The position numbers and the translations under genes were made by a program. The notes beneath the pieces were generated by a model, which was given only the letters and a program-made list of their open reading frames with translations, ran no database searches and was not told the origin of the DNA. A stretch of DNA of 64,000 bases from Alkaliphilus flagellatus (GTDB lineage: Bacteria > Bacillota > Clostridia > Peptostreptococcales > Natronincolaceae): assembly GCF_018919215.1 (NCBI RefSeq), contig NZ_JAHLQK010000001.1, forward strand, positions 156,430 to 220,429, in the 5' to 3' direction. Shown here in pieces: positions 35,014 to 44,001 of this stretch (position 1 is the first letter of the stretch; every line of letters starts with the position of its first letter).

Positions 35014-36146
35014 TGGGAACAACTGAAGAAGTTAAAGTACAAAAATCTGATTTTGAATTTGTACAATTAAATGACCAAATATTAGATACAAAGTTTGAAG
35101 GAGAACCTATCGGCTTTTTTAAGGATGCAATGCTTCGTTTCAAAAGAAATAAAAGTGCCATAATAGCGAGTATATTCATTACGATTATTATTTTTATGGC
35201 TATTTTTGGACCTATGATAAACCCATATACATACAGACAACAAAATTTAGATTGGGATTTACTGCCACCTAGAATACCTGTAGTTGAAAAAATAGGAATA
35301 TTTGACGGAACTAAGGTAATGGATATAAGAAAAACAAGTCTAGAGGAACGTTATAAGGATTCTTTGGTGAGAATTGAGGAAGAATATATATTCCACTATC
35401 GAGGTGAAGAAATTCCGATGGTGAAAGCTAGAATAGATGTATATGAGCTTAAAAATGCAGAGGATCAATATTTTTGGTTTGGAACCGATTCTCTAGGTCG
35501 TGACCAATGGACACGTTTGTGGCGAGGATCTAGAGTTTCTCTAATGATTGCATTTCTGGCAGTTATAATCAATGTATGTATCGGCGTTGTTTACGGATCT
35601 ATCTCAGGTTATTATGGAGGAATGACCGATATGCTCATGCAGAGATTCATAGAAATTATTAGTGCTATTCCAACTATTGTATTGGTAATGTTGCTTATGA
35701 TGTTTTTAGGGTCGGGGATATTTTCCTTTGTTCTAGCCTTTGTTTTTACAGGTTGGATAGGAATGAGTCGCATGATTAGAGCTCAATTTTATAAATATAA
35801 GGGGCAGGAGTACGTATTGGCATCTAGAACAATGGGAGCTAAGGATAGTAAGTTAATATTTAGACATATCCTACCAAACGCAATAGGTCCACTTATTACT
35901 CAAGCTACATTGGCAATTCCATCAGCCATTTTTCTTGAATCTACTTTATCTTACCTAGGCTTAGGTATTGGGGCACCAGAACCGTCTATTGGTAATTTAT
36001 TAGCTGAAGGTCAAAAAGTGTTATTAAACAATCCGCATTTAACTATATTTCCTGCCATCGTAATTTCAATTTTAATGCTCTCTTTCAACTTATTTGGTAA
36101 TGGGCTAAGAGATGCTTTTGATCCAACGCTAAGAGGACATGAATAG
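35013..36146 (+). CDS. oppC: oligopeptide ABC transporter permease OppC
   Basis: Permease of 377 residues; six helices and the EAA loop YVLASRTMGAKDSKLIFRHI near 265. It has an N-terminal extension and, between helices 1 and 2, an enlarged outside loop (about 75-155) that ends WFGTDSLGRDQWTRLWRG, the conserved OppC stretch. This explains the length above the usual 300-345 residues. Confidence 0.95.
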   Translation: MGTTEEVKVQKSDFEFVQLNDQILDTKFEGEPIGFFKDAMLRFKRNKSAIIASIFITIIIFMAIFGPMINPYTYRQQNLDWDLLPPRIPVVEKIGIFDGTKVMDIRKTSLEERYKDSLVRIEEEYIFHYRGEEIPMVKARIDVYELKNAEDQYFWFGTDSLGRDQWTRLWRGSRVSLMIAFLAVIINVCIGVVYGSISGYYGGMTDMLMQRFIEIISAIPTIVLVMLLMMFLGSGIFSFVLAFVFTGWIGMSRMIRAQFYKYKGQEYVLASRTMGAKDSKLIFRHILPNAIGPLITQATLAIPSAIFLESTLSYLGLGIGAPEPSIGNLLAEGQKVLLNNPHLTIFPAIVISILMLSFNLFGNGLRDAFDPTLRGHE

Positions 36147-36163
36147 AAGTGGGGGGTATAATT

Positions 36164-37228
36164 ATGGAAAACCAAGACAAAGTATTACAGGTAAAAAATT
36201 TAAATATAAGCTTTAATACTTATTCAGGAAAAGTTCGTGCAGTACGTGGAGTTAGCCTTGATTTACATAAAGGAGAAACATTGGCTATTGTTGGAGAATC
36301 AGGTTCAGGAAAATCCGTTACAAACAAGGCTATAGTAGGTATTTTATCTAAAAATGCAACTATAAATACTGGAGAAATTATTTATGAAGGAAAAGATTTA
36401 ACTAAATACTCCGATAATGAGTTCAATAAAATTAGGGGTTCAAAAATTTCTATGATATTTCAGGACCCAATGTCATCATTAGATCCTGTTATGAAGATAG
36501 GCAATCAAATTACAGAAGCCTTAATTGTTAAGCAAAGAATTAGTAAAGATCAGGCTAAGAAAAAAGCTATGGATCTAATGGTGGCCGTAGGGATTCCAGA
36601 ACCTGAAAAACGATATAATCAGTATCCTTTCCAATTTTCTGGGGGAATGAGACAGAGAATAGTCATTGCCACAGCCCTTGCGTGTGATCCTGAAGTGTTA
36701 ATTTGTGATGAACCTACAACAGCATTAGATGTAACGATCCAAGCACAGACTTTAGAATTAATCAAGAAGATACAGCAAGAGAGAGATTTGTCTGTAATAT
36801 TTATTACTCATGATCTAGGGGTTGTTGCTAATGTAGCTGATCGTGTGGCAGTTATGTATGCAGGTAAAATAGTTGAATATGGAACTGTAGATGAAATATT
36901 TTATAGCCCACAGCATCCATATACATGGAGCTTACTAGCATCAATGCCAGATTTAGATACAGATTCATCAGATGAGTTACTAATGATACCAGGAACACCA
37001 CCTAATATGCTATACCCACCAAAGGGAGATGCGTTTGCTGCTAGAAACAAATATGCTATGAAGATTGATTTTGAAAAGGAACCACCAATGTTTCAAGTTA
37101 GTGATACCCATTATGCAGCTACATGGCTTCTGCATCCTGATGCTCCCAAAGTAGAGATTCCAAAGGTATTGCAGAAGCGAATTGAGAAGCAGAAGGAAAG
37201 GTTGGTGGTAAGTAATGAAGCACGCTAA
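36164..37228 (+). CDS. oppD: oligopeptide ABC transporter ATPase OppD
   Basis: ATPase of 354 residues: Walker A GESGSGKSV, signature FSGGMRQRIVIATAL, Walker B LICDEPTTALDV, H loop ITHDLGVVA, then the oligopeptide-specific C-terminal tail (HPYTWSLLASMPDLD...). The start is ATG 36164, with GTGGGGGG at 36149-36156; an in-frame GTG at 36149 lies within that site. It overlaps oppF by 14 bases. Confidence 0.95.
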   Translation: MENQDKVLQVKNLNISFNTYSGKVRAVRGVSLDLHKGETLAIVGESGSGKSVTNKAIVGILSKNATINTGEIIYEGKDLTKYSDNEFNKIRGSKISMIFQDPMSSLDPVMKIGNQITEALIVKQRISKDQAKKKAMDLMVAVGIPEPEKRYNQYPFQFSGGMRQRIVIATALACDPEVLICDEPTTALDVTIQAQTLELIKKIQQERDLSVIFITHDLGVVANVADRVAVMYAGKIVEYGTVDEIFYSPQHPYTWSLLASMPDLDTDSSDELLMIPGTPPNMLYPPKGDAFAARNKYAMKIDFEKEPPMFQVSDTHYAATWLLHPDAPKVEIPKVLQKRIEKQKERLVVSNEAR

Positions 37229-38162
37229 TACACAGCCTGTTTTGGAAGTTAAAAATTTAAAGCAGTATTTTACAAGTGGTTTTGGAAAAAATAAGGTAGT
37301 GGTAAAGGCGGTAGACGATGTAAGTTTTAATATTTATAAAGGGGAAACCTTTGGTTTAGTTGGAGAATCTGGTTGTGGAAAAACTACAACAGGTCGATCT
37401 ATTATTAAACTGTATGAGCCAACAGGTGGTGAAGTATTATTTAAGGGCAAATCAATTACAGGTAAGCTTTCTAAGGAGCAAATGAAGGAGGTAACTCGAG
37501 GTATTCAAATGATATTCCAAGACCCAATTGCATCTTTAAACCCTAGAATGACAGTTAAGGAGATTATAGGAGAAGGCTTGAAAATTAATAAGATATGTAA
37601 AAATGAAACAGAAATGATGGAAATGATATATAATATACTTGAAACTGTAGGATTGACTAGAGAACATGCTACACGTTATCCACACGAATTTTCAGGAGGA
37701 CAAAGGCAACGTATTGGTATTGCAAGGGCATTAATTACTAATCCTGACCTAGTTATTGCAGATGAGCCTATTTCTGCATTAGATGTATCTATTCAAGCAC
37801 AGGTATTGAATCTATTGAATAATTTAAGAAAGAAGTTAGGCTTAACAGTATTATTTATTGCCCATGATTTATCTGTTGTTAAATATTTTTCAGATCGGAT
37901 TGGAGTAATGTATTATGGAAAATTAGTCGAACTAGCAGATTCTGAAGAATTATATAAGAATCCAATCCATCCTTATACTAAGTCATTACTTTCTGCAGTT
38001 CCATCACCGGACCCTAATCTTGAAAGGACTAGAAAGCGAATTTATTATAATCCTGATATGCATGATTATAGTGAAGAAAGTCCTAAATTAGTTGAAATAA
38101 AACCTAGACACTTTGTTTATGGTTCTAAATCAGAAATAGAGGAATATAGAAAAGCTTTTTAG
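37215..38162 (+). CDS. oppF: oligopeptide ABC transporter ATPase OppF
   Basis: ATPase of 315 residues: Walker [12 protein letters not shown], signature [15 protein letters not shown], Walker [14 protein letters not shown] loop IAHDLSVVK, and tail [16 protein letters not shown]. Last gene of oppABCDF, starting inside the end of oppD, with a GGTTGGTGG site. A terminator follows at 38197. Confidence 0.95.
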   Translation: MKHANTQPVLEVKNLKQYFTSGFGKNKVVVKAVDDVSFNIYKGETFGLVGESGCGKTTTGRSIIKLYEPTGGEVLFKGKSITGKLSKEQMKEVTRGIQMIFQDPIASLNPRMTVKEIIGEGLKINKICKNETEMMEMIYNILETVGLTREHATRYPHEFSGGQRQRIGIARALITNPDLVIADEPISALDVSIQAQVLNLLNNLRKKLGLTVLFIAHDLSVVKYFSDRIGVMYYGKLVELADSEELYKNPIHPYTKSLLSAVPSPDPNLERTRKRIYYNPDMHDYSEESPKLVEIKPRHFVYGSKSEIEEYRKAF

Positions 38163-38196
38163 ATAAAATGAATTAGGATAACCGTACATATGATGT

Positions 38197-38231
38197 AAAA
38201 AGTAGAGAAGTAATATACTCCTCTACTTTTT
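38197..38231. terminator. terminator of the opp operon
   Basis: 11-bp stem AAAAAGTAGAG / CTCTACTTTTT with a 13-base loop and trailing TT. It lies 35 bases after oppF, and on the minus strand just downstream of the gene fragment at 38256. Confidence 0.8.
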
Positions 38232-38255
38232 TAAATCTAAAAATTTATTAAAGAT

Positions 38256-38327
38256 TTACCACATATCATTTCTGTTTTCTGTCATATCAATGGCACCTAT
38301 AACGACATGAGCTAAACCAAAACCAAT
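38256..38327 (-). pseudogene. truncated copy of the 59-codon gene at 28919
   Basis: On the minus strand, 24 codons read IGFGLAHVVIGAIDMTENRN then DMW and TAA, nearly the same as the last third of the protein at 28919-29098. The DNA match continues past the stop (AATAAAGATTACC versus TTAAAGATTTACC). Upstream, the match stops abruptly at 38327, and the sequence runs into the 3' end of the lipoprotein gene. It is a fossil of a duplicated gene. Confidence 0.8.
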
Positions 38328-38358
38328 TGTAGCTTCATTTGCAGGAATGTAAGGAGTT

Positions 38359-39369
38359 TTATTTGTTCTTTTGTGTTTCAAACACATCTTGCATAAGTTT
38401 AATGTTTTTAATAACTATAGGAGCTTTTATTTGGCTCAAATAAAAATTTTCATCCTCTAATTGTTTTCTTAAGTCTTCTATTGATAATTCAAATTTTTGA
38501 AGTATATCTTGAGAGTCTTGTTTAATCAAGTCCTGTCTTAAAGAACTACCTATTTTATTCGCTTCATCTAAATGTTGTAAGGCGCCCACATAGTTATCAG
38601 ATGCAGCAAATAAAATTGCACCTCTAATGTGATAATACATACCATATAGTCCATGATCAACTACGCCATTGAAGTAGCTTCTAAAATCTGTTGTAATTCT
38701 TGTAAGCTCATTAGCTAGTTTTAAACTATTAAGTTTTTCATTATTCATAACAGATAGTGTTAAATCATCTAATACTTTTTCAAATTCTTCAGCCTTTGTA
38801 GAGGGAACACTTACTGGTATTAATTGGGATTCTAAAACATTCCATTTCTTGTGTACCTCTGTAACACTATCATTTATTTTAGTCCATACCTTAGTAATAT
38901 CTGCTGGTGGAGTAGGACTTTCTGCAAAGCTACCCTTTACATCAGTTGCATCTAAAAGAGGAATGATTATTTTATTTTCTTTTATTAATTTTTGCATATC
39001 TACCTTTTCTTCTGGCTTCTTATTACCTCCATCTTTTTTATTATTCTCTTCCTTAGAAGATTTAGAGTCTTTTTGCTTATTATCTTGGTTTGACTGTGTA
39101 GCAGATTCTGCACTACTACCCATTTCTTCTTTGCCAGTAAGCTTCTCTTTTTCTATAGCTTTTTCTATACCAGTTACTGAATCGAGGTCATACATTATTT
39201 TTAGTACTTCATCCTCTAGCTCTTTTAAAATTTTTGGTAATTTGGGTGAGTTATCTTTTTGTTTTTCGAGATTAGGTTTTTGAGGATTCCTACCACAACC
39301 TGTTAAAACAAATATAATAAGTAAAAGGGACACGAATTTATAATTTTTCCGTATATATTTTTTTATCAT
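38359..39369 (-). CDS. lipoprotein of unknown function
   Basis: Protein of 336 residues: signal peptide with lipobox VLTGC at about 22-26, a Lys/Glu/Asn/Ser-rich low-complexity linker (about 75-125), and a helical C-terminal domain (about 145-336) with LANELTRITTDFRSYFNG and HIRGAILFAASDNYVGALQHL, giving a helical-bundle impression. GAGGTGATAGC lies before the ATG on the minus strand. No known family is recognised. It is divergent from the next gene and followed by the fossil at 38256. Confidence 0.75.
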   Translation of the reverse strand: MIKKYIRKNYKFVSLLLIIFVLTGCGRNPQKPNLEKQKDNSPKLPKILKELEDEVLKIMYDLDSVTGIEKAIEKEKLTGKEEMGSSAESATQSNQDNKQKDSKSSKEENNKKDGGNKKPEEKVDMQKLIKENKIIIPLLDATDVKGSFAESPTPPADITKVWTKINDSVTEVHKKWNVLESQLIPVSVPSTKAEEFEKVLDDLTLSVMNNEKLNSLKLANELTRITTDFRSYFNGVVDHGLYGMYYHIRGAILFAASDNYVGALQHLDEANKIGSSLRQDLIKQDSQDILQKFELSIEDLRKQLEDENFYLSQIKAPIVIKNIKLMQDVFETQKNK

Positions 39370-39539
39370 GCTATCACCTCTATTATAGGTTTACCAATAT
39401 TTTAAAAAACATTACACTAAACAGTGTGACTAAAATAGTAAAATTATACTAGAAGGATTTACAGCTTATATTGCCGAAATTAATATTAGAGGGTAAAATA
39501 TTTAAAAAACAGAAGTTTAATGCAGAAATGAGGTGCAGT

Positions 39540-40154
39540 ATGTTTTTGAAAAAAAATGAATCTATAGAATTTGCTAACACGATTATGAAAAAAAGTAGAA
39601 TTCCGATTTTAATTTACGATGAACAGTGGAAAAAGTTATTTACCAATAGTATGAATAAATCTATGGAAACTTTAAGTAAGGACCTTCAACAGCTATTAAC
39701 AGAAGAAAAGGAATTAGAGCATAGGCTAAAATCAAGCCAAGGAAGAAAACGTATACTAATGAATAAGATAATACATCTATCAGATCGTTTGAATAGTAAA
39801 GGTGAAGAAGTCGAAATCTCAGATATAGAAGATGCTAAGGATGAAATTGCTAAAATAAACGAAGAAATTGATGAAATACGCGAAAACTTAGAATTATATC
39901 CAAAAAAAATAGAAAGTACAAATATGGAGTTATTAAAAGAGACTGCTAAGGTCGCATATTCTGAAATTAATAATACACAAACTAGACTTTCGGATATAGA
40001 GGAAGAAATTAACATATTGCGTGAAAAGTTAGGCCAATATCGGGATGAGAAAGAAGCATTAGAGGAAAAAGCACAAGTTTTATATTCATTACTACACTCT
40101 ATTATAGGACCAGAGGAAATAGAGAAACTAGATGTAAAGTTTTTTCAAAAATAG
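39540..40154 (+). CDS. coiled-coil protein of unknown function
   Basis: Protein of 204 residues. After a short N-terminal region (SRIPILIYDEQWKKLF near 20-35) it is almost wholly Glu/Lys-rich coiled coil (about 45-195) with regular heptads, no membrane segment and no cysteine clusters. ATG 39540 follows GAGGTG; the frame extends up to a TTG at 39471 with a weaker, more distant AAGGA. It stands alone before the acpS operon and is closed by a terminator. Role unknown. Confidence 0.65.
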   Translation: MFLKKNESIEFANTIMKKSRIPILIYDEQWKKLFTNSMNKSMETLSKDLQQLLTEEKELEHRLKSSQGRKRILMNKIIHLSDRLNSKGEEVEISDIEDAKDEIAKINEEIDEIRENLELYPKKIESTNMELLKETAKVAYSEINNTQTRLSDIEEEINILREKLGQYRDEKEALEEKAQVLYSLLHSIIGPEEIEKLDVKFFQK

Positions 40155-40199
40155 TTAAAGTATATTCAAATATAAAAAGCTATAATTACATAACTCAGT

Positions 40200-40223
40200 G
40201 AGCTATTACTAATAGCTCTTTTT
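40200..40223 (+). terminator. terminator after the coiled-coil gene
   Basis: GAGCTATT-ACT-AATAGCTC followed by TTTTTTG, a compact 8-bp stem with a 3-base loop and T run. Confidence 0.8.
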
Positions 40224-40318
40224 GTATTTCTATTTTAAAATATTTATATATTGAAATTATTTAAATATTTCAAAAAACTACAAAAAGTGATATTATATTA
40301 TTATAAGAGGTGACAAAA

Positions 40319-40687
40319 ATGATTAAAGGTATAGGAATTGACATTATAGAAATCGATAGAATAAGACAAGCAGTGGCAAAAAACAACAGATTTATAGACC
40401 GAATATTCACAGTAAATGAAAAGGAAATATTTGAAGAGAAAAACTATCTTCCTCACACTATAGCTGGCTTCTTTGCTGCTAAAGAGGCAGTGGCTAAGGC
40501 ATTGGGTACAGGAATAAGAAACATGGAGTGGAAAGATATCGAAATATTAAAAGACCCTTTAGGGAAACCCTATGTAAAATTGCATAATAATGCTAGAGAT
40601 TTAGCATATAGTATGAATATAGATAAAGTATTGATATCAATATCCCATAGCAAGGAAAATGCTGTTGCCCAAGCTATGGCCATCTAA
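40319..40687 (+). CDS. acpS: holo-[acyl-carrier-protein] synthase
   Basis: Phosphopantetheinyl transferase of 122 residues that activates acyl carrier protein with CoA. MIKGIGIDIIEIDRI with Mg ligand D8 and GFFAAKEAVAKALGTG with E56 are the two family signatures; ISISHSKENAVAQA closes it. ATG 40319 follows AGAGGTG; the in-frame GTG at 40310 lies inside this site. It opens the acpS - lipoprotein - alr - endoAI - endoA cluster, the same order as Bacillus acpS-ydcC-alr-ndoAI-ndoA. Confidence 0.95.
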   Translation: MIKGIGIDIIEIDRIRQAVAKNNRFIDRIFTVNEKEIFEEKNYLPHTIAGFFAAKEAVAKALGTGIRNMEWKDIEILKDPLGKPYVKLHNNARDLAYSMNIDKVLISISHSKENAVAQAMAI

Positions 40688-40714
40688 TTCTTTTAAAGGA
40701 AAGGGTTGAATTGA

Positions 40715-41338
40715 ATGAGACTCTTGAAGGTTATACTTGTACTACTTGTGGTTGTTATTTCTATAACTGCATGTAAAAAACCTTCGGATAAAGAGAAATA
40801 TTACGATGCACATAAGAAGATGATGGAAATAAAGAGTTACCAAACTATTGCTAAAATATCAAGCTATACAGGGGATAGTAAGAGAGAATATGAATTCAAT
40901 CAGATGTTTCAGTATCCAGATAAATATCGATTAGAAGTAATATCGCCAAATAGTATTAAGGGTAATTTAACTATATTTAATGGTAAGGTGGCTTGGATTC
41001 AACATGCTACTATTAATCAGACTTGGAAGATGGATAATTTTGAGCAGTCAAAGGAACAATTGATGTTTATAGGTTATTTTTTAAAAAACTTTATAAACTC
41101 AGAAAATAGTACCTATCATAGTGAAAGTTTTAAGGGACAAGATAGCATTGTAGTTACTACAGAATTACCTGGAGGGAATCCTCATTTTTATAGTCAGAGA
41201 CTTTGGATTGATGGTAAGGATTTTACTCCTTTGCGACTTAACATTATAGATAATCAGGATAGAGTTAGATTTGAAGTTTACTATGAAGATTTTAAAATGA
41301 ATCCTGAATTGAGTGAAGATTTATTTTATTTAGATTAA
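40715..41338 (+). CDS. LolA-like lipoprotein (YdcC/GerS type)
   Basis: Lipoprotein of 207 residues with lipobox SITAC near residue 20 and a beta-rich body (NQMFQYPDKYRLEVISP, GNLTIFNGKVAWIQ, QRLWIDGKDFTPLRL, VRFEVYYEDFKMNPEL) typical of LolA/LolB-like folds. Position between acpS and alr matches YdcC of Bacillus; in Clostridioides a LolA-like lipoprotein next to alr is GerS, needed for cortex degradation in germination. Outer-membrane carriage is excluded in this organism type. Function by context only. Confidence 0.75.
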   Translation: MRLLKVILVLLVVVISITACKKPSDKEKYYDAHKKMMEIKSYQTIAKISSYTGDSKREYEFNQMFQYPDKYRLEVISPNSIKGNLTIFNGKVAWIQHATINQTWKMDNFEQSKEQLMFIGYFLKNFINSENSTYHSESFKGQDSIVVTTELPGGNPHFYSQRLWIDGKDFTPLRLNIIDNQDRVRFEVYYEDFKMNPELSEDLFYLD

Positions 41339-41374
41339 TATATTTAAATTTAAAATAAACTAGGGGGATGAAAA

Positions 41375-42547
41375 ATGGCTTTAGGGGAAAACTTAAGACC
41401 AGTATGGGCAGAAATTAACTTGGATAATGTAAAGCACAATATTAAAGAAGTAAAAAATATAGTTAAGAAAGATACTATAGTATGTGCTGTTGTAAAGGCT
41501 GACGGTTATGGTCATGGAGCAGTAGAACTTACTAAGGTTTTACTTAACAATGGAGCGGACCGTCTTGCTGTAGCTACACTAGGTGAAGCAGTACAGTTAA
41601 GAAAAGCAGGATATACAGTACCTATTATGGTTCTAGGATATACACCAGAGGTGCAGGGGCAAATAGTAATAGATAATAATATTATTCAAACTGTATATAC
41701 TTACGAACAGGCAATATATTTTTCAAACACTGCTAAAGAAACTAATCAGCAATTAATAATACATTTAAAACTAGATACTGGAATGTCTAGATTAGGATTC
41801 CAACCAAATGATGAATCTATAAATGATATAAAAGAAATATTTAAGCTACCAAATTTAACAGTAGAGGGTATTTTTACTCATTTTGCTACAGCCGACGATA
41901 AAAACAAGGAATACACATACAAACAATTTAATATATTTATGGATTTTGTTAATAAACTTGAAGAAGAAGACTGTATCATTCCTATTAAGCATGTATCTAA
42001 TAGTGCAGCAATTATTGATCTTCCTGAAATGAATTTAGATATGGTAAGACCAGGAATAATACTCTATGGATTATATCCATCAGATGATGTAAATAAAGAG
42101 AAAATTAGATTAAAGCAGGTAATGGAACTAAAGGCCAAAATTTCTCATATTAAAGTCCTTCCAAAAGACAATGGAATTAGCTATGGTCTAAAGTATACTA
42201 CACAAGATAATGAAAAAATAATTACAATTCCCATTGGATATGCAGATGGATATACCAGAATGATGTCTGGCAAGGCGCAAGTAATGGTAAAGGGCAAAGT
42301 AATACCACTAGTTGGTCGAATTTGTATGGATCAATGTATGGCAAATGCTACAGGGGTGGATGTTAAAGCTGGAGATGAGGTTATACTATATAGTAACGAC
42401 AGAGAAAGTGGGATTACTATCAATGATATTGCAAACAAACTTGGAACTATTAATTATGAGATTGTATGTATGTTGGGAAAACGTGTTCCAAGAGTCTATT
42501 TGGAAAATAATAACCTTTTACACATCAAGGATAGTTTGTTAATATAG
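41375..42547 (+). CDS. alr: alanine racemase
   Basis: PLP enzyme of 390 residues making D-alanine for peptidoglycan. The PLP lysine is K41 in VVKADGYGHG; the second catalytic base is Y270 in ISYGLKY; RPGIILYG and GRICMDQCM are also family stretches. AGGGGGATG precedes the ATG by the right distance. Located downstream of the LolA-like lipoprotein, with 36 bases between, so cotranscription is likely. Confidence 0.96.
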   Translation: MALGENLRPVWAEINLDNVKHNIKEVKNIVKKDTIVCAVVKADGYGHGAVELTKVLLNNGADRLAVATLGEAVQLRKAGYTVPIMVLGYTPEVQGQIVIDNNIIQTVYTYEQAIYFSNTAKETNQQLIIHLKLDTGMSRLGFQPNDESINDIKEIFKLPNLTVEGIFTHFATADDKNKEYTYKQFNIFMDFVNKLEEEDCIIPIKHVSNSAAIIDLPEMNLDMVRPGIILYGLYPSDDVNKEKIRLKQVMELKAKISHIKVLPKDNGISYGLKYTTQDNEKIITIPIGYADGYTRMMSGKAQVMVKGKVIPLVGRICMDQCMANATGVDVKAGDEVILYSNDRESGITINDIANKLGTINYEIVCMLGKRVPRVYLENNNLLHIKDSLLI

Positions 42548-42643
42548 TAGTATAGATTTTTGTGGACTGGTATAATTTTGCTACAATAATGAAACACTTA
42601 TACTACCATAGGATTTTCCTTCAATACATTTAGGAGGTGCGCA

Positions 42644-42919
42644 ATGGCTGACTCAAAACGAATTATGATAAGCCTTCCTGACAGTCTTTTACAAGAGGTA
42701 GACAATATTGTTTCCATAGAAAAGACAAATCGAAGTGAATTTATTCGTGAGGCGATGAAATTATATATACGGGAGAGAAATAAAATGGAATTACGGGAGC
42801 AGATGAAAAAAGGCTATCAAGAAATGGGACTAATTAATCTAGCATTGGCTGAATTGGGATTAAGCTTAGATATGTCATTGTTGGAAACCTACGAAGCGCA
42901 GATGGCGGAGTGTGAGTAG
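42644..42919 (+). CDS. endoAI: antitoxin EndoAI (ribbon-helix-helix)
   Basis: Antitoxin of 91 residues. N-terminal ribbon-helix-helix ([16 protein letters not shown] then [16 protein letters not shown]) binds DNA, the C-terminal acidic half would neutralise the toxin. AGGAGGTG lies six bases before the ATG. It is one base from the toxin gene. A possible promoter (TTGTGG, 16 bases, TACAAT) lies at 42557-42584. Confidence 0.93.
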   Translation: MADSKRIMISLPDSLLQEVDNIVSIEKTNRSEFIREAMKLYIRERNKMELREQMKKGYQEMGLINLALAELGLSLDMSLLETYEAQMAECE

Positions 42920-42920
42920 C

Positions 42921-43271
42921 GTGATTATTAAAAGAGGAGATATCTTTTATGCTGATCTAAGTCCTGTAATAGGATCTGAGCAAGGGGGAGTAAGGCCTGT
43001 ATTAGTAGTACAAAATGATATAGGAAATCGATATAGTCCTACAGTTATAATTGTAGCTATTACTTCACAGATTAATAAAGCTAAGCTTCCAACCCATGTT
43101 GAAATTAAATGCTCTGATTATGGATTACCAAAAGATTCAGTTTTGTTACTGGAGCAAATTCGAACAATTGATAAAAGACGTTTGGAGGAAAAAATCGGCC
43201 ATGTAACAGAAGATATAATGGAAAAAGTAAACGAGGCTTTGTTAGTTAGTCTCGGTTTAATTGAATTTTAA
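42921..43271 (+). CDS. endoA: mRNA interferase EndoA (MazF family)
   Basis: MazF-like endoribonuclease of 116 residues, exactly the Bacillus length. [29 protein letters not shown] with the catalytic-region Arg, [16 protein letters not shown] and [12 protein letters not shown] are diagnostic. GTG 42921 starts the protein at the conserved MIIKRGD; a GTG at 42912 in the same frame would add three residues. The GGAG at 42907 fits the 42921 start. It forms the toxin of a chromosomal type II module. Confidence 0.94.
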   Translation: MIIKRGDIFYADLSPVIGSEQGGVRPVLVVQNDIGNRYSPTVIIVAITSQINKAKLPTHVEIKCSDYGLPKDSVLLLEQIRTIDKRRLEEKIGHVTEDIMEKVNEALLVSLGLIEF

Positions 43272-43297
43272 AGACTTAGGGAGACTTAGGTCTTTTT
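43271..43297 (+). terminator. terminator after endoA
   Basis: AAGACTTAGG and CTTAGGTCTT pair over 10 bp with two wobble pairs and a GAGA tetraloop, followed by TTTTT. The stem begins at the last base of the stop codon. Confidence 0.75.
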
Positions 43298-43308
43298 TTA
43301 TTGTATTC

Positions 43309-43337
43309 TTCCATTTCAAGTTTTAATGTAGTATAAT
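43309..43337 (+). promoter_or_regulatory. possible promoter of the secreted-protein gene
   Basis: TATAAT at 43332-43337 with TTCCAT 17 bases upstream (43309-43314). The -10 is perfect, the -35 weak. It lies between the endoA terminator and the gene at 43408. Confidence 0.4.
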
Positions 43338-43407
43338 ATGAACAGAATTATTTAAGGAATTGTCAGATTAAAATACAAGTAACCTGTAAGAAAAGGGGAT
43401 GAAGAAC

Positions 43408-43896
43408 TTGAATAAAAAATTAAAATCATCAATATTTTCAGTTGGCATTATAGCACTTTCTTTAATCACCGTTGGTCAAATGGTATATGCATCTACAAAG
43501 GATCCAGGATCCAAAGATGATCCTATTGTTACACTATCCTATATAGAATTAAAATTAGAGCAACTAAAAGATTATATAGATCAAAAAAGTTTTTCATCTA
43601 ACCAACCAGAACCAAATAAACCTACAGAAAATTCAACATTTCAGGTTGTAGAAATTCAAAGAGGACAAAGTTTAATCGCAGGAGCTGGAACAGAAATTAT
43701 TTTAAGATCAGGTGAGGCAGTTGCAGTTATTAGTCCACTAGGTGGATTATCTGATGTAACTGGTGCTGAAGATTTAAAAAAGGATGAAAAGATTCCTGCT
43801 AATCATTTGCTTATTATACCTAGAGATGATGGTAGAGGGGTTCGCGCCTTAGCAGATTCATTCTTATTAGTAAAAGGTGGGTATACAATCAACTAA
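43408..43896 (+). CDS. secreted protein of unknown function
   Basis: Protein of 162 residues with a signal peptide (hydrophobic about 8-25, VYAST cleavage region), a short helical segment with SYIELKLEQLKDYID, a Pro/Asn linker and a beta-rich C-terminal domain containing GQSLIAGAGTEIILRSGEAV and NHLLIIPRDDGRGVRA. I start at TTG 43408, nine bases after AAAGGGG; the ATG at 43399 abuts that site. The C-terminal domain looks conserved and compact, but I cannot name it. Located next to surface-polymer genes. Confidence 0.7.
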   Translation: MNKKLKSSIFSVGIIALSLITVGQMVYASTKDPGSKDDPIVTLSYIELKLEQLKDYIDQKSFSSNQPEPNKPTENSTFQVVEIQRGQSLIAGAGTEIILRSGEAVAVISPLGGLSDVTGAEDLKKDEKIPANHLLIIPRDDGRGVRALADSFLLVKGGYTIN

Positions 43897-43903
43897 AGTT
43901 TTT

Positions 43904-43942
43904 AAAATAGACTTCCTACAGTTGAAAATGGAAGTCCATTTT
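43904..43942 (+). terminator. terminator after the secreted-protein gene
   Basis: AAAATAGACTTCC and GGAAGTCCATTTT pair with one mismatch and a 13-base loop, followed by ATTTAATG. Confidence 0.65.
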
Positions 43943-44001
43943 ATTTAATGAAATTGCATAATGTATCATTTTGTTAAAACATTAGAAAGAAGGTGTGGAT
44001 A

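Noticed and set aside
38849..39283. 144-codon plus-strand frame rich in Ser/Phe
   Set aside because: Antisense to the Lys/Glu/Ser linker of the lipoprotein gene; composition is the mirror of that linker.
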